Positions 9,233 to 18,602 are shown, numbered from the stretch's first letter. The stretch is DNA of 64,000 nucleotides from Methanothrix harundinacea (GCA_002502785.1 DAQG01000046.1:27939-91938), one strand, 5' to 3'. The notes: generated by a model not told the origin, from the sequence alone. Numbers and translations: made by a program.

Positions 9233-9583
9233 TCACCTGGAAAAGATCTTCTTGCGTTCTTCGTCGTCCAGCTCCATCTTGGTGATGACGACGTTGGAGG
9301 GCTGGACCGCTCTTGGCACCTCGGTTCCGTCGGCCCGGAATACGCTCACACCGGCAACGTGGATGGTGCCGCTCTTGAGGTCCGCCTTCTGGACTTCACC
9401 CTCGGTTCCCGCATGGTCGCCGCGCATCATCTTGACAGTATCGCCCACTTTCACCTGAGCGCTGCGAGTCTTCATCTCCTCGCGAAGCTCCTTGGAGAGG
9501 GCAGCGTGCATGTACTTCTGCCGTTTGTGAAGGGGAGCGGAGAACCTTTCTTTGCGCTGTTTGCGTGGCTGTTTGCTCTTCAT
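9233..9583 (-). CDS. rpl24: Ribosomal protein L24 (uL24)
   Basis: 116 residues. The basic N-terminus ([20 protein letters not shown]) is followed by a KOW motif, [20 protein letters not shown]. It is an early 50S assembly protein near the exit tunnel. The ATG at 9583 is preferred to the GTG three codons upstream, because GTGTGAT precedes it at a normal spacing and the GTG overlaps the L14 stop. Five bases separate it from the S4e start. Confidence 0.95.
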   Translation of the reverse strand: MKSKQPRKQRKERFSAPLHKRQKYMHAALSKELREEMKTRSAQVKVGDTVKMMRGDHAGTEGEVQKADLKSGTIHVAGVSVFRADGTEVPRAVQPSNVVITKMELDDEERKKIFSR

Positions 9584-9588
9584 GGTTA

Positions 9589-9987
9589 TCACACTATTAT
9601 CGACGCGGCCGAGGCGATCTTTCCGTACCGCTCAGCCACTTCTCTGGCCACTGGCCCTTTTATCTCCGATCCCTTGGGAATTCCGGCAAGGTCGGTGATG
9701 ACAGCTGCGTTGTCCTCGAACTTGACCCTCAGGCCGTCAGGCCTTCGGAACTCCTTCTTCTGGCGGATGATCACCGCGGTCAAGATCTGCTTTCTCATCT
9801 CCGGGGTTCCCTTCTTTACAGATACCACGACCATGTCGCCGACTCCGGCACAGGGCATCCTGTTTTTAACGCCCCTGTACCTCTTCACCGATATGACCTC
9901 GACCAGCCTCGCGCCGGTGTTGTCGGCGCATTCCAGGCGCGCCCCCGCGTTGATCGGCCTTGGGATACTGGCCTTAAGCCCCTTCAT
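9589..9987 (-). CDS. rpl14: Ribosomal protein L14 (uL14)
   Basis: 132 residues when started at ATG 9987 ([20 protein letters not shown]). The open frame extends 17 codons further upstream into S17, but that part is not L14-like. [20 protein letters not shown] and [19 protein letters not shown] are signatures. It lies at the subunit interface of the 50S. Its start overlaps the S17 stop by ATGA, and its stop overlaps the GTG before L24. Confidence 0.96.
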   Translation of the reverse strand: MKGLKASIPRPINAGARLECADNTGARLVEVISVKRYRGVKNRMPCAGVGDMVVVSVKKGTPEMRKQILTAVIIRQKKEFRRPDGLRVKFEDNAAVITDLAGIPKGSEIKGPVAREVAERYGKIASAASIIV

Positions 9988-10304
9988 CGCACGACCTCCA
10001 CCACGACGAAGGACTTTGTCTTGCTGAGAGGTCTGCACTCGGCAACCTTGACGACGTCACCGACCTTCGCCTTCAGACAGGGCGGGTTGTGAGCGTGAAG
10101 CTTCGACCGCCTTTTCTCGAACCTATCGTACTTCGTCATCTTCCTTTCGAACTCGCGCAGGACCACCACAGTAGCGGTCATCTTGTCGCTGACCACCGTT
10201 CCGTCAAAAACCTGACCGCGAACGGAAAGTTTTCCATGAAAGGGACAATTTGGATCGTCACAGGCCTTCTCAGGTGACTTGACGCCCAGTCCGACATCCC
10301 TCAT
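9984..10304 (-). CDS. rps17: Ribosomal protein S17 (uS17)
   Basis: About 106 residues from ATG 10304 ([11 protein letters not shown]). A GTG three codons upstream lies within the GAGGTGG Shine-Dalgarno and is not used in my reading. [20 protein letters not shown] and [20 protein letters not shown] identify archaeal S17; the first includes the lineage-typical Cys pair. It is a primary 16S-binding protein. The start overlaps the Rpp29 gene stop by ATGA. Confidence 0.95.
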   Translation of the reverse strand: MRDVGLGVKSPEKACDDPNCPFHGKLSVRGQVFDGTVVSDKMTATVVVLREFERKMTKYDRFEKRRSKLHAHNPPCLKAKVGDVVKVAECRPLSKTKSFVVVEVVR

Positions 10305-10591
10305 AATTTCCACCTCGATCTCCGTATTTTTTTGTTAATCCTGTTTTCGGGTTGTGAGACTAAAACTGAGCCCTCTGCCTTCACCTTCAGGCCCTGAGAC
10401 AGGGTGAAAAGGAAGCAGTTGCAGGACTTGGGAACGCGTTTATCTCCACTCCTGGTCTCGATCAGAAAGGTGTTTCGGGTTTCATCAACGACCCTGCCGG
10501 ATATTCCCACCTGGAAGGGGTTTGTGCCTTCGACGACCTCTACAAGCAGGCCTATCAGCTCATGTCTGACGAGATTCTCAGGAGTTATCAT
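10301..10591 (-). CDS. rnp1: Ribonuclease P protein component 1 (Rpp29/Pop4)
   Basis: 96 residues. It is a subunit of archaeal RNase P that, with Rpp21, binds the RNA specificity domain during removal of tRNA 5' leaders. The Sm-like core is visible: [16 protein letters not shown] and [20 protein letters not shown], then [13 protein letters not shown]. The ATG at 10591 overlaps the L29 TGA as TGATG. Its place between L29 and S17 is standard. The eIF1/SUI1 gene often found before it in euryarchaea is absent. Confidence 0.93.
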   Translation of the reverse strand: MITPENLVRHELIGLLVEVVEGTNPFQVGISGRVVDETRNTFLIETRSGDKRVPKSCNCFLFTLSQGLKVKAEGSVLVSQPENRINKKIRRSRWKL

Positions 10592-10794
10592 CACGCTGTT
10601 ACACGCTCCTTCTGTATGGTCTTGATCCTGGCTATGGACCTCTTTATCTCCCTTATCCTGCCAGGGTTCTCCGGGGCGCCGCCAGAGACGACGAGCCCCC
10701 TCTCCCGGATCAGCTCGCTTTGGAGCTTTTCAAGCTCCTCACCCAGCTCCTCGGGGCTCATATTCCTCAGTTCATCGACCCTGAATATCGCCAT
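10591..10794 (-). CDS. rpl29: Ribosomal protein L29 (uL29)
   Basis: 67 residues, two helices, with [20 protein letters not shown] and [15 protein letters not shown] being the uL29 pattern. It lies at the tunnel exit of the large subunit near the SRP docking site. It follows S3 after 19 bases and overlaps the Rpp29 gene by one base. Confidence 0.95.
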   Translation of the reverse strand: MAIFRVDELRNMSPEELGEELEKLQSELIRERGLVVSGGAPENPGRIREIKRSIARIKTIQKERVTA

Positions 10795-10813
10795 GTCAAG
10801 TCACGCTCTCGTC

Positions 10814-11746
10814 TCACACTTCGCTCTTCGGCTCTTCCTCGGAGACTTCCTCCGCAGGAACCTCTTCCTCGACGACCGTCTCTTCAGTGATCGCCTCTTC
10901 GGCTACCGTCTCTGCGGGAACCTCCTCTTCAGCGACGATCAGCTCCTCGGAGACCTCTTCCTCGACGACCGGTTCTTCGATGATCGCCTCTTCGGCGACC
11001 GTCTCTGTAGGGACCTCTTCCTCGGTGATCTCGACCTCCAGGTCCTCGACGACTATCTCCTCGACGGGTCCTTCGGTCTCGGTTTCCAGAAGCTCCTCCA
11101 GCTCGTCTTTCTTCTCCTCAACTGGAGCAAGTTCCTCTGCCGTCTCCTTGGATGGCGGAACTATCAGGAACCTGTCTGGAGGTATGGCGTCGGGAGGTAC
11201 GATCCTCACCTGGCAACCGATGGTTCCCAGTTTCTTCACCGCCACGGCGTATCCGTGGTCAACGATCTCCTGGGAGGGTTTGCCCGAATGCTTGACGTAA
11301 CCTGCCAGGAACTTCTCGACCCTGGATCGAGGTCCCGTCACCTTGCCGCTCAGGATTATCTCGCAGCCTAGGGCTCCACTCTCCATGACCCTCCGAAGGG
11401 TGGTCTGGCCGGCCTTTCTGAAGTACCAGCCTCTTTCAAGGGAGCTAGCCAGCCTGTTGGCCACGACCTGGGCGTTCAGCTCGGCCTTGCCCACGTCCTG
11501 CACGTCTATCTGGGGGTTGTCCAGACGGAAGTTCCGGTCCAGGTTCCGGGTGAGCTTTCTGATCAGCTTTCCGCCCTTCCCGATGACCATTCCAGGCTTT
11601 TCGGCATAGACGGTGATCTGGATCCCCATAGGGGTCCTGTTCATCATCATGCCGCCGTACCCGGCCCGACTGAGCTCCTTGGACAGATACTCGTGGACCA
11701 GAGCTTTGGTAAAGCCGTCCTCTACAAATTTCTTCTCTACGCCCAA
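10814..11746 (-). CDS. rps3: Ribosomal protein S3 (uS3) with a repeated acidic C-terminal tail
   Basis: 310 residues, against roughly 210-250 for most archaeal S3. Residues 1-200 are ordinary uS3: a KH domain with VIGKGGK at 54-60 and the S3 C-terminal domain ([20 protein letters not shown]). From about 200 on, the chain is almost all Glu, Val, Thr and Ala, and contains two copies of a 31-residue unit (about 243-273 and 274-304; [13 protein letters not shown] then VVEEEV). The start is TTG at 11746, with GAGGTGAG four bases upstream. Neighbours are L22 and L29. The tail is probably disordered and exposed at the mRNA entry side; its role is unknown. Confidence 0.95.
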   Translation of the reverse strand: MGVEKKFVEDGFTKALVHEYLSKELSRAGYGGMMMNRTPMGIQITVYAEKPGMVIGKGGKLIRKLTRNLDRNFRLDNPQIDVQDVGKAELNAQVVANRLASSLERGWYFRKAGQTTLRRVMESGALGCEIILSGKVTGPRSRVEKFLAGYVKHSGKPSQEIVDHGYAVAVKKLGTIGCQVRIVPPDAIPPDRFLIVPPSKETAEELAPVEEKKDELEELLETETEGPVEEIVVEDLEVEITEEEVPTETVAEEAIIEEPVVEEEVSEELIVAEEEVPAETVAEEAITEETVVEEEVPAEEVSEEEPKSEV

Positions 11747-11747
11747 G

Positions 11748-12209
11748 TTAGCTCACCTCGGTCAATATCAGCTCTATCGATACGGTCTCCGTATCCTTGG
11801 GGGTGGCTCTGCCCATGGCTCTTGGCATCCAGCCCCTCAGGGTTCTGCCCTGCTTGGTGGAGATGTAGGTGATCTTCATCTCAGCAGGGTCAAGCCCCTT
11901 GTACTCGGCGTTGCTGGTGGCGTTGATCAAAACGCCCAAAACGGCTTTGGCCGCCTTTTGGGGGTACCTGCCAGCATCCCAGCCCACAAGGCCACGCCTG
12001 TGGGGGATTTTCTTGTTGTGCCGCTTGAAGGGCACTGGCCTCTTCAGGGCGATCACATCTTCCAGGTATGCCCTTGCGGTCTCTGCTCGCATCCCCTTTA
12101 TCGTCCTGCAGATCTCCAGAGCGTGTTTGGGCGAGATGTGATGTTCTGTGCCCATCGCCCTGGACGATTGCTCTTTTTCAGGGGTGATGGAATATTTCAG
12201 TCGTCCCAA
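11748..12209 (-). CDS. rpl22: Ribosomal protein L22 (uL22)
   Basis: 153 residues, normal for archaea. [20 protein letters not shown] and [20 protein letters not shown] are typical, and the long beta hairpin of uL22 lines the exit tunnel. The start is TTG at 12209 after GAGGTGT at 5 bases. It ends one base before the S3 start codon. Confidence 0.95.
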   Translation of the reverse strand: MGRLKYSITPEKEQSSRAMGTEHHISPKHALEICRTIKGMRAETARAYLEDVIALKRPVPFKRHNKKIPHRRGLVGWDAGRYPQKAAKAVLGVLINATSNAEYKGLDPAEMKITYISTKQGRTLRGWMPRAMGRATPKDTETVSIELILTEVS

Positions 12210-12219
12210 AATTCACACC

Positions 12220-12630
12220 TCACTTCAACGGCACGAACCTGCTCGATCGGGTGGCGCCCACACCGGCGCTGCCGTGAGAGACCCTTCCTCTGGTCAGGGA
12301 GTACTCGCCGAGGTAATGGCCGACCATCTCCGGCATGATCTCGACCCGGTTGAAGGTCTTACCGTTATAAATCTCGATCGTCTTTCCCACCATCTCGGGA
12401 AGGACTATCATGTCCCGAAGGTGGGTTCTCACCACGTCTCGGTTCTTGACCCTGGAGAGCAGCCTTCTGTGATCCTTGGTCAGGCCCCTCTTCAGCCTTC
12501 TTCGCTGCCTTGCTGGAAGAAGCGCCATCAGCTCGTCCATGTTGAGCTTGTTCAGCTCATCGACCTTGAGGCCGCGATAGGTGAACTCCTCTTTCCTCTT
12601 CGGAAGCCTTGATCCTGATTTCCTCGCCAA
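12220..12630 (-). CDS. rps19: Ribosomal protein S19 (uS19)
   Basis: 136 residues, the archaeal form with an N-terminal extension ([20 protein letters not shown]). The C-terminal half ([20 protein letters not shown], then [20 protein letters not shown]) is the universal S19 core, which contacts the A site finger in the 30S head. The start is TTG at 12630 preceded by GAGGGAT. Confidence 0.95.
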   Translation of the reverse strand: MARKSGSRLPKRKEEFTYRGLKVDELNKLNMDELMALLPARQRRRLKRGLTKDHRRLLSRVKNRDVVRTHLRDMIVLPEMVGKTIEIYNGKTFNRVEIMPEMVGHYLGEYSLTRGRVSHGSAGVGATRSSRFVPLK

Positions 12631-12642
12631 AACAATCCCTCT

Positions 12643-13356
12643 TTAACGCTTTCCGGTCCTTCTGGCCGCAATGGACCCGACCTTACGACCGGGGGGTGCG
12701 TTCCTGCTGACGGTCTTGGGCCTTCCTGGATGCTGCCATCCACCGCCACCGAAGGGGTGGTCCACCACGTTCATGGCCACGCCTCTGACCCTGGGATACT
12801 TGCCAGCCTTGGACTTCATCTTGTGGTATTTCTTTCCAGCTTTTACGAAGGGCTTGTCGGTCCTGCCGCCGCCAGCGACGACCCCTATCGTCGCCATGCA
12901 CTGGGGGTTGAGCCACTTCATCTCTCCGCTGGGGAGCTGGACGACGGTCTTCCCCACATCGTGGGCTATGAGTATGCCGTAAACTCCGCTGGATCTCGCG
13001 AACTGGCCACCGGACCTCGGGCTCGACTCGATGTTGCAGATGGGAATTCCCTCGGGGATCTCTGCGAGATGCAGTGAGTTGCCCGGCTTGATCTCGGCAG
13101 AGGCGCCACAGGCTATCTCCTGGCCGACGTAAACGCCCTCTGGGACTAAGATGTATCTTTCCTCATCGTTGTCGAGGATCACTCTCGCCACCGGGGCGTT
13201 CCGGGCCGGATCGTGGACGATGTCCTTTACGAGCCCTCGAACGGTCTCGTCCCGGTCCACCTTCACGTGCTTGAGCTCCGCCCTGAACTTGTGAGAGGGT
13301 GCCCGGTAAGTCGGGGTTCCTCGACCTCGGTTCTGTTGTATAATTCTGTGCCCCAT
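12643..13356 (-). CDS. rpl2: Ribosomal protein L2 (uL2)
   Basis: 237 residues, usual for archaea. Domain 1 has [20 protein letters not shown], and the C-terminus has the conserved [20 protein letters not shown], including the His that lies near the peptidyl-transferase centre. It is essential for 50S structure and subunit association. It lies between L23 and S19. Confidence 0.96.
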   Translation of the reverse strand: MGHRIIQQNRGRGTPTYRAPSHKFRAELKHVKVDRDETVRGLVKDIVHDPARNAPVARVILDNDEERYILVPEGVYVGQEIACGASAEIKPGNSLHLAEIPEGIPICNIESSPRSGGQFARSSGVYGILIAHDVGKTVVQLPSGEMKWLNPQCMATIGVVAGGGRTDKPFVKAGKKYHKMKSKAGKYPRVRGVAMNVVDHPFGGGGWQHPGRPKTVSRNAPPGRKVGSIAARRTGKR

Positions 13357-13365
13357 AACCTCACC

Positions 13366-13614
13366 TCACAGCAGTCCGAGCGTTGTGGCCAGCTCGTTGG
13401 CGCTGCCGTCGCCTGCCAGCTTCACGGCCGCTTTCTTCTCGCCCTTGGAGGTGATCATCGTCCTTATCGAGATCACATCGACGTCGTAGAGCTCTTCCAG
13501 TTCCTTCTTGATCTCTTTCTTGTTGGCCTTGATGTTCACCAAAAACTCCATGGTGTTGTCGGAGTCGATCATGTTGGTGACCTTCTCCGTGATGAACGGA
13601 CTCTTAATGACCAT
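13366..13614 (-). CDS. rpl23: Ribosomal protein L23 (uL23)
   Basis: 82 residues from ATG 13614 ([17 protein letters not shown]). GGTGAG stands 4 bases before this ATG and so favours it over a GTG three codons upstream. The compact L23 fold ends in [20 protein letters not shown]. It forms the SRP and translocon docking site at the exit tunnel. The start overlaps the L4 end by 11 bases. Confidence 0.95.
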   Translation of the reverse strand: MVIKSPFITEKVTNMIDSDNTMEFLVNIKANKKEIKKELEELYDVDVISIRTMITSKGEKKAAVKLAGDGSANELATTLGLL

Positions 13615-14365
13615 AGGTCTCACCCAGCCATTTCAGAGAGGATTCGGTCCAGACTGTGAGCCTGCCGGCTTGGGTACCGGGAGCTAGAAGCTCGGCGTTC
13701 AGCCTGTCCACTGTGGTGATGTCAACGCCCGGAAGGTTTCTGGAGGCTCTGATCAGCCCGCTGTTTTTGCCTGCCACTATCAGCAGGCTCTTTGGATGCT
13801 TGTACTTTCTGCCCCGCATCTTGCCTCGGCCCGCGCGGATCGTTCTGCCGTTCTTGGCCCTCAAAACGTCTTCCCAAAGGCCGCAGGCCGCCAGGAAATT
13901 TCGGACCTCATTCGTCTTCTCAACAGCTTCCAGGTCGTCTTTTGCAACGAAGACCGATTCGCCTGAGAATACGTGGCCTCTGGCCCTTACGAGATCGGCG
14001 TTCGCGGTTGCTGCTATCGCTGAACGGATCGCCTTTCTCCGCTCTTTGGCGTTCACCTTCTCGGTTCTGTCCGCCTCGGGTTTTGGGGGGTGGGCTCTTC
14101 GGCCACCCTTGGCTTGGGGGACCCTGGCAGCTCGCCTTCCGTTTATGATCCTTGGAACTCGAGAGACTCCGCGGCAGGTTCCCCAGGACTGGGCAGAGGT
14201 CTTGAGGCCCGAGAGATTACTTGGACCGTAGGGCTGAAGCCTGTTGGCCTGGGCCGCCAGAACCGCCCTCTTTATGAGGTCCGGTCTAAACTCCTCGTCG
14301 AAGACCGACGGGAGGTCAACCTCTCCGACCTCATTTCCAGATAGATCGATAACCTTTGCCTTCAT
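13604..14365 (-). CDS. rpl4: Ribosomal protein L4 (uL4)
   Basis: 253 residues. [24 protein letters not shown] loop residues (here [17 protein letters not shown]) and [20 protein letters not shown] mark the tunnel-lining extension of archaeal L4. The ATG at 14365 overlaps the L3 stop as TGATG; a GTG one codon earlier is unlikely. In bacteria L4 autoregulates its operon; nothing in this leader shows that here. Confidence 0.96.
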   Translation of the reverse strand: MKAKVIDLSGNEVGEVDLPSVFDEEFRPDLIKRAVLAAQANRLQPYGPSNLSGLKTSAQSWGTCRGVSRVPRIINGRRAARVPQAKGGRRAHPPKPEADRTEKVNAKERRKAIRSAIAATANADLVRARGHVFSGESVFVAKDDLEAVEKTNEVRNFLAACGLWEDVLRAKNGRTIRAGRGKMRGRKYKHPKSLLIVAGKNSGLIRASRNLPGVDITTVDRLNAELLAPGTQAGRLTVWTESSLKWLGETYGH

Positions 14366-15372
14366 CACAATCCCTGCTTCGAGTCTGTGCTGACGTAGAG
14401 GACCTCGGGCGTCTTTGCCACGGCGTCCTTGGATCTAACCGCGTTTCTCATTCTGACCAGCCTCTTGGAGGGGCCGGGAACGCTTCCGCTGATGATGGCG
14501 TATTCGCCCCTAACGACGCCGTATCCCGGGAAACCGCCCTCGGGCGTTATTTCGCCGCCGTCGGATCCGATGGCCAGAATTCTTTTGTTGAACTCAGTTC
14601 TCTGGTGGTAGCCCATCTGGCCCAGGAGGGGGACCGTCCACCTCACGTGGTGGGGGTTCCAGGGGCCGAGGTTGCCTATGTGGCGGCGTTTGCCGCCTCG
14701 GGAGTGTTTCCTCTTCTGGAGCATTATGCCCCAGCGCTTGACGGGACCCTGAGTTCCCTTGCCCTTGGTGATGGCAGAGACGTCGATTATCGATCCAGTG
14801 CCGAAGACGCTGGAGATCGGCACCGTGGAGCCGAGAAGGCCACGGGCCAGCTCGAACTGGTCTTCGATGCTGCCACTGTTTACCTGAATCTCCATCAGGT
14901 CAGGGTTCTTCTTGGGAACGCCCGTCAGAAGCTTGGGGTTTGTATAAGCGATCAAACGCAATTCAGCCATCTTGTCTATTTGAGCCCCGATGTCATCGAG
15001 AGAGACGCCCCTCTTGTTCTTGGGGACGGTGATCGACCTTGCGAGGTACGGGTCCAGCTTCTCTGACCAAGCCTCTCCCGCAGCCCTCACGCCGCCGTTG
15101 TACTTCTCGTAGACGCGAAGGGCGGCTATGCTGAGGGGCGGTGTCTCCAGAATGGTCACCGGCACGCTGATCTCCATGCCCTCCGTGAGGCTGTTAGGCT
15201 TGTCGTCGATCATTATGAGATGGGTCATGCCGGCCTTGTACCCGGCAAAACCGTCCATTCTGGCTTTCTCCTCGCCAGCGGCCCAGTATCTCGTCCTGGG
15301 GACCTGGCTCTTAGCCCGTTTTCGGGGGCTGGAGGCCAGCGAACCTCGTCTTGGTCGGTGTATGGTTGCCAT
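14365..15372 (-). CDS. rpl3: Ribosomal protein L3 (uL3)
   Basis: 335 residues, the normal archaeal size. [20 protein letters not shown] at the N-terminus and [20 protein letters not shown] (with the W-finger region reaching the peptidyl-transferase centre) are diagnostic. It is the first true ribosomal gene of this operon. Its ATG follows the SPOUT gene stop (TAAATG) with no gap. Confidence 0.96.
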   Translation of the reverse strand: MATIHRPRRGSLASSPRKRAKSQVPRTRYWAAGEEKARMDGFAGYKAGMTHLIMIDDKPNSLTEGMEISVPVTILETPPLSIAALRVYEKYNGGVRAAGEAWSEKLDPYLARSITVPKNKRGVSLDDIGAQIDKMAELRLIAYTNPKLLTGVPKKNPDLMEIQVNSGSIEDQFELARGLLGSTVPISSVFGTGSIIDVSAITKGKGTQGPVKRWGIMLQKRKHSRGGKRRHIGNLGPWNPHHVRWTVPLLGQMGYHQRTEFNKRILAIGSDGGEITPEGGFPGYGVVRGEYAIISGSVPGPSKRLVRMRNAVRSKDAVAKTPEVLYVSTDSKQGL

Positions 15373-16212
15373 TTAGCCCTCCAGTGATCGCATCAGGTTG
15401 ACCTGGGAAAGGGTGGCGAAGATCGCCTCTTCAAGCCTTACCGTTTCGGTTCCCTGATGCGGTATGGTGTTAATCACGCAACATCCTTCCATCGTTTCGC
15501 TGCTCAAGAACGCATCAACGCCGCGTGCGGGCGAGCCGAAGACCACTTCCAGACCACGCTTTAGGCCTTGACGTATCGTCTGCCTCAGGAGGTCTGGGGT
15601 TGCTGGCGTGCCCTGTCTGGACGTGGCCACGACTAGGCTCTCTGTTGAGCGGACGTGCTCGTCCAGGTTCGGGATGACCTCGGTTTCGTAGCCCCAGTAG
15701 TGAGGTATCTCCGATCGGTCTACCGGCTCCGCGGCGAGGGGTTTCAGCGAAAAGACTCTGACGTTCAGGCGCTGCCCCGCCAAAAACCGCTTCGCGGTTT
15801 TGAGGGGCAATGGGCACTCAACACCTATGTCCACCCATGCGCCGTTGTCAGATCCCACTTCGTCGACTACTAAACCTACTCTGAACTCGCCGACCTTGAG
15901 CGTTGAAACCTTTGAGCTTGTGGGATGATGAGCGGTGCGCAGCGGCGGCAGGATGCCAACGTACCTCAACGCTCTTTCCCTAGGAAAGAGCCTTTTTCGG
16001 AGGTACTGGGGCGTCTCTGCGTACTGCAGGACTCGGGATATGAACCTGGAGTCATCAAACTCCTCATCGCGATAGATGACGATCCTGTCCACCCGAAATA
16101 CCGCAGCTGCTCTTGCGATCTGGCCCACCTTGAGGGTGCGTATTCGCAGGTCCGCCGACTCCATTGTAGCGGAGGACGGAATCAAGATGGACGTCTCGCT
16201 GTCACCGATCAT
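15373..16212 (-). CDS. SPOUT-family RNA methyltransferase (archaeal C9orf114/SPOUT1-like)
   Basis: 279 residues. It matches the family Methyltrn_RNA_3 (PF02598): SILIPSSATMESADLRIRTL at the start, VGQIARAAAVFRVDRIVIYR, LRKRLFPRERALRYVGILPP, and a C-terminal knot region with TSRQGTPATPD and VVFGSPARGVDAFL. Such proteins are predicted SAM-dependent rRNA (uridine) methyltransferases; the human homologue is SPOUT1/CENP-32. In archaea the gene often heads the L3 operon, as here. A TATA box lies about 30 bases upstream of the ATG, so the mRNA is nearly leaderless and this gene is probably the first of the whole ribosomal transcript. Confidence 0.88.
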   Translation of the reverse strand: MIGDSETSILIPSSATMESADLRIRTLKVGQIARAAAVFRVDRIVIYRDEEFDDSRFISRVLQYAETPQYLRKRLFPRERALRYVGILPPLRTAHHPTSSKVSTLKVGEFRVGLVVDEVGSDNGAWVDIGVECPLPLKTAKRFLAGQRLNVRVFSLKPLAAEPVDRSEIPHYWGYETEVIPNLDEHVRSTESLVVATSRQGTPATPDLLRQTIRQGLKRGLEVVFGSPARGVDAFLSSETMEGCCVINTIPHQGTETVRLEEAIFATLSQVNLMRSLEG

Positions 16213-16240
16213 CGGATCTTACCCCCAAGACCTATTCTTG

Positions 16241-16249
16241 ATATAAAAA
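16241..16249 (-). promoter_or_regulatory. TATA box of the ribosomal protein operon
   Basis: On the minus strand the sequence reads CTTTTTATATCAAG, with TTTTATAT at about 29-37 bases before the ATG at 16212. Archaeal transcription usually starts 22-27 bases after the TATA centre, which would leave a leader of only a few bases. No other promoter-like AT-rich stretch is obvious inside the tightly packed operon. Confidence 0.65.
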
Positions 16250-16372
16250 GGTTTGGAGAGGAAAAAGAAGCCCATTTCAGCGCCGGATCTCCCGGCCCTG
16301 CCTTATCTGATACCATTGAATTGCCTACCTTGTCCCCACACCCACGCTTCAGCTACTATATTATATCTCTCG

Positions 16373-16933
16373 TCATGGCACGGGCCTGAAGGTCCTGGGG
16401 TCGAGGGTGAGGGCCGTCTCGCAGTAGGAACATATCGTGTCAAGTCCCGTGTCGGACAAAACTGCTCTATCAACAACCTCCTGGGGCGGAAGGTACTGGG
16501 TCATCTCCTCGCCGCAGAAGGGGCACTTTATCTTCAGCCACTCGAGGCTGGTTAAGTCCCGTATATTTAGTATCACCTCTCCGAGGGCGTCTGAGTAGGT
16601 CTCCCGGGAAAAGGTGATCGGCTTGAGGTGCCTTATCAGGACGGGAATCTCCGCCTCCACCTCCAGGAGCGGGATCATCAGCTGGTCGATCCCGGAGGCA
16701 AAGCCTATCTCCTGGTTGACCCTTGGCGAGACCACCCCATCCAGCGTAAGAAGGGCGATGACGCAGTCTGAGTGGCGGATCCCAAACCTCACTCTATCGC
16801 CCGGCGACACCCCTCGGGCGCGCCGGTAGATGGCGACGAAGCTCTCAAGCCCCACCCTCCAGAGGGCTTCGGCCAGCTCCCGGGCCAGGGGCTCGTCCTC
16901 CTCGCAGTGGGTGATGTAGACTTTGGTGATCAT
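16373..16933 (-). CDS. TIR-like domain protein with a C-terminal zinc ribbon
   Basis: 186 residues. The first 125 have TIR/TIR_2-type features: VYITHCEEDEPLARELAEAL at the start, an SDCVIALLTLDG strand, and NQEIGFASG with Glu75 where TIR NADases carry their catalytic Glu. The rest holds two CxxC pairs (C137/C140 in CPFCGEE and C168/C171 in CSYCETAL), a likely zinc ribbon. TIR proteins of prokaryotes cleave NAD or sense cyclic nucleotides, often in antiphage defence, but some are signalling or toxin-like. The gene stands alone, with no SIR2, Argonaute or CD-NTase neighbour. The start at 16933 has no clear Shine-Dalgarno. Confidence 0.68.
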   Translation of the reverse strand: MITKVYITHCEEDEPLARELAEALWRVGLESFVAIYRRARGVSPGDRVRFGIRHSDCVIALLTLDGVVSPRVNQEIGFASGIDQLMIPLLEVEAEIPVLIRHLKPITFSRETYSDALGEVILNIRDLTSLEWLKIKCPFCGEEMTQYLPPQEVVDRAVLSDTGLDTICSYCETALTLDPRTFRPVP

Positions 16934-17297
16934 GAAAGTGAAACTCCGAGGGGTTATGGTCGTGAGGGGTATTCACAGTTTCCGTCGATCTTCTCGAACA
17001 TGTCCTACCGAAACGATGGGAGCATAGCCTTTCATGGGAAGCTCGGGTTCAGAGAATGCGGCCGCTTCAAGGCTATCGGGAGAAAGTGGGGGTGAGGACT
17101 TCGACGCCATATGGATGCAGAGGATGCTTTGAGGTTGGTCTGCCTATTTGTCTTTTCAGGGACACCTTCTCAGGTCTCGGCGAAGTGTGCTGTTCTTAAA
17201 ACGCTGCGATTTGTGGCGATGTGCAAAGGTTTAAATAGTGACAAGCCTTTCTAGCATTCCGCGTTAAGCTGTTCTGTTTTATGGTTTTTCGCAAAGG
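16934..17297. promoter_or_regulatory. Intergenic region with the promoter of the TRAM gene
   Basis: This 364-base stretch between divergent genes holds no credible ORF. The plus-strand sequence GGTTTAAATAGTG at 17228-17240 is a strong TATA box (TTTAAATA at 17230-17237), about 60 bases before the TRAM start, which implies a leader of roughly 35-40 bases. Nothing else recognisable was seen. Confidence 0.6.
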
Positions 17298-17540
17298 ATG
17301 GTGCAAAGTTTGTACGGTAATAATAGAGGCTCTTTTGGTGCCAGCGGGTTTGGTCCCTCTGCGCCAGTAGAGACTGGTAAGGAATACGACGTTGAGATCG
17401 AGGACATATCAAGACAAGGAGATGGCATCGCCAGAATTGAGGGTTTTGTCATCTTCGTTCCAGAGACCGGGGTTGGCGATAAGTCCACCATAATGGTCGA
17501 TAAGGTTATGCAAAGGTTCGCAATAGCCCACAAGGTCTAA
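17298..17540 (+). CDS. Small TRAM-domain protein (archaeal RNA-binding protein)
   Basis: 80 residues: a Gly/Ser/Asn-rich N-terminus of about 25 residues, then one TRAM domain (EYDVEIEDISRQGDGIARIE, then GFVIFVPETGVGDKSTIMVD). Stand-alone TRAM proteins are abundant in methanogens, bind RNA, and in Methanococcoides have been reported to act as cold-responsive RNA chaperones. The gene is monocistronic with its own TATA box. The ATG is preceded only by AAAGG at very short distance. Confidence 0.92.
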   Translation: MVQSLYGNNRGSFGASGFGPSAPVETGKEYDVEIEDISRQGDGIARIEGFVIFVPETGVGDKSTIMVDKVMQRFAIAHKV

Positions 17541-17855
17541 AATTATCATCTGCCTTAAGCGTCGTTGGCGGTCTGCGCAGCGATTTCGCTGCGTTAGACT
17601 GCTTTACTAATAGACACTTTGTTTATCTCTCGCCTTCGATCTGCTCGATTTCTCGGGACGAGGATCTTCTGTTTGGCGATCTGCTCTATGCCGGTGGCAA
17701 GACGGAAGAAGTAAGAAGGGTGGAGTTCGGGGCGAATTTATCAGCTCCATAGGCTTCTTGACCTTTTCGCTGTTTTTGTGTGGCGGCTAGGGTTATGCAG
17801 TGACGAATACGCACAAAAAAAAAAACAAGATATTTAAAATTAAGGAGATATGTAT
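17541..17855. other. Intergenic region with a GC-rich hairpin and the promoter of a small gene
   Basis: This 315-base stretch contains a perfect 7-bp hairpin, CGCAGCG-ATTT-CGCTGCG, at 17576-17593, 36 bases after the TRAM stop and followed by moderately T-rich sequence. It may stop or protect the TRAM mRNA. At its far end is an A-tract of 11-12 bases (17815-17825) and a TATA-like ATATTTAAAAT (17830-17840) directly before the Shine-Dalgarno of the next gene. No ORF is convincing in between. Confidence 0.45.
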
Positions 17856-18023
17856 ATGGGCAAGACGTCAAACCAAGACTCAACAGAGGAACAGAATCTG
17901 GACAGCACGCTCAAAGAAGAAGCAGAAGGCTACGGGGATCTGGTGGCCATATCGGTGGTCCACAAGGTGAGCATGAGAGCACTCCGATCCAGGTTGAAGG
18001 AATTGCAGATAGATCGAGTATGA
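17856..18023 (+). CDS. Small hypothetical protein, 55 residues
   Basis: The frame from ATG 17856 to TGA 18023 begins MGKTSNQDSTEEQNLDSTLK and ends RLKELQIDRV. An in-frame ATG also lies at 17850, but AAGGAG at 17842-17847 is 8 bases before 17856, which fits ribosome binding. The N-terminal half is acidic and polar; the C-terminal half (VAISVVHKVSMRALRSRLKE) could form one amphipathic helix. I recognise no family. It is followed 45 bases later by another unknown gene in the same direction, so the two probably form an operon. Confidence 0.6.
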   Translation: MGKTSNQDSTEEQNLDSTLKEEAEGYGDLVAISVVHKVSMRALRSRLKELQIDRV

Positions 18024-18068
18024 ATACGTCAACTGTAAAGTGAAATTGAACGAAAAAGTGACTTGATT

Positions 18069-18470
18069 ATGAGTGAAGATATGAATGGAAATTTGACGAT
18101 CGATGAGAATACCATCATAGCAGAAATAGCTGAAAGGATCAGATGGACCGCCCAGGGGTGGCCCGTGCCGGAAGGTAGAGAGGACGACCGGGCGCTTCAG
18201 AAGTGTTACTCCTGGCTCGCGGTGCAGGATCTCCCTCTTGCGGTGGTACCTGAGAACGATTCCGAGTTCGACGAGTTTGTATCTTCGAACATCTTCCTGA
18301 AGATCAGCTTCGACGGCCGAGACCTCAACGATCTGGGTTTTGTCACCAGAGAGTACGTTGAAACTTTCGGTCGGATAGAAAATGTGAACTTCGTTCCTGC
18401 CGCCTTTGGAGCGAAAAAAATGTTATCAAGGCTCAAGGCCTTCAAGTTCTCCTCGGATGAACAAAAATGA
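18069..18470 (+). CDS. Hypothetical protein, 133 residues
   Basis: I do not recognise this protein. It starts at ATG 18069 (MSEDMNGNLTIDENTIIAEI); a TTG two codons earlier is less likely. It is acidic, soluble and without signal peptide or membrane segment, with a mixed alpha/beta look (ERIRWTAQGWPVPEGREDD, LKISFDGRDLNDLGFVTREY). A single Cys is present. It lies downstream of the 55-residue gene and converges on the thioesterase gene. Codon use looks like its neighbours. Confidence 0.65.
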   Translation: MSEDMNGNLTIDENTIIAEIAERIRWTAQGWPVPEGREDDRALQKCYSWLAVQDLPLAVVPENDSEFDEFVSSNIFLKISFDGRDLNDLGFVTREYVETFGRIENVNFVPAAFGAKKMLSRLKAFKFSSDEQK

Positions 18471-18602
18471 GGTCCGGATTATACGATCCCGATCTCCAAA
18501 ACCCGAAACGACCTTTCGCCTGAGTGCCTCTTTTATGCCGCGATCGATTTGACGATCGTTTTGTGACCTCACTCTCTCTCTTCGATCTTATCGACAACAG
18601 CC

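Noticed and set aside
16373..18470. A complete antiphage defence island around the TIR protein
   Set aside because: No partner effector, nuclease, CD-NTase or mobile element is seen; the neighbours are a TRAM protein and unknown small genes.
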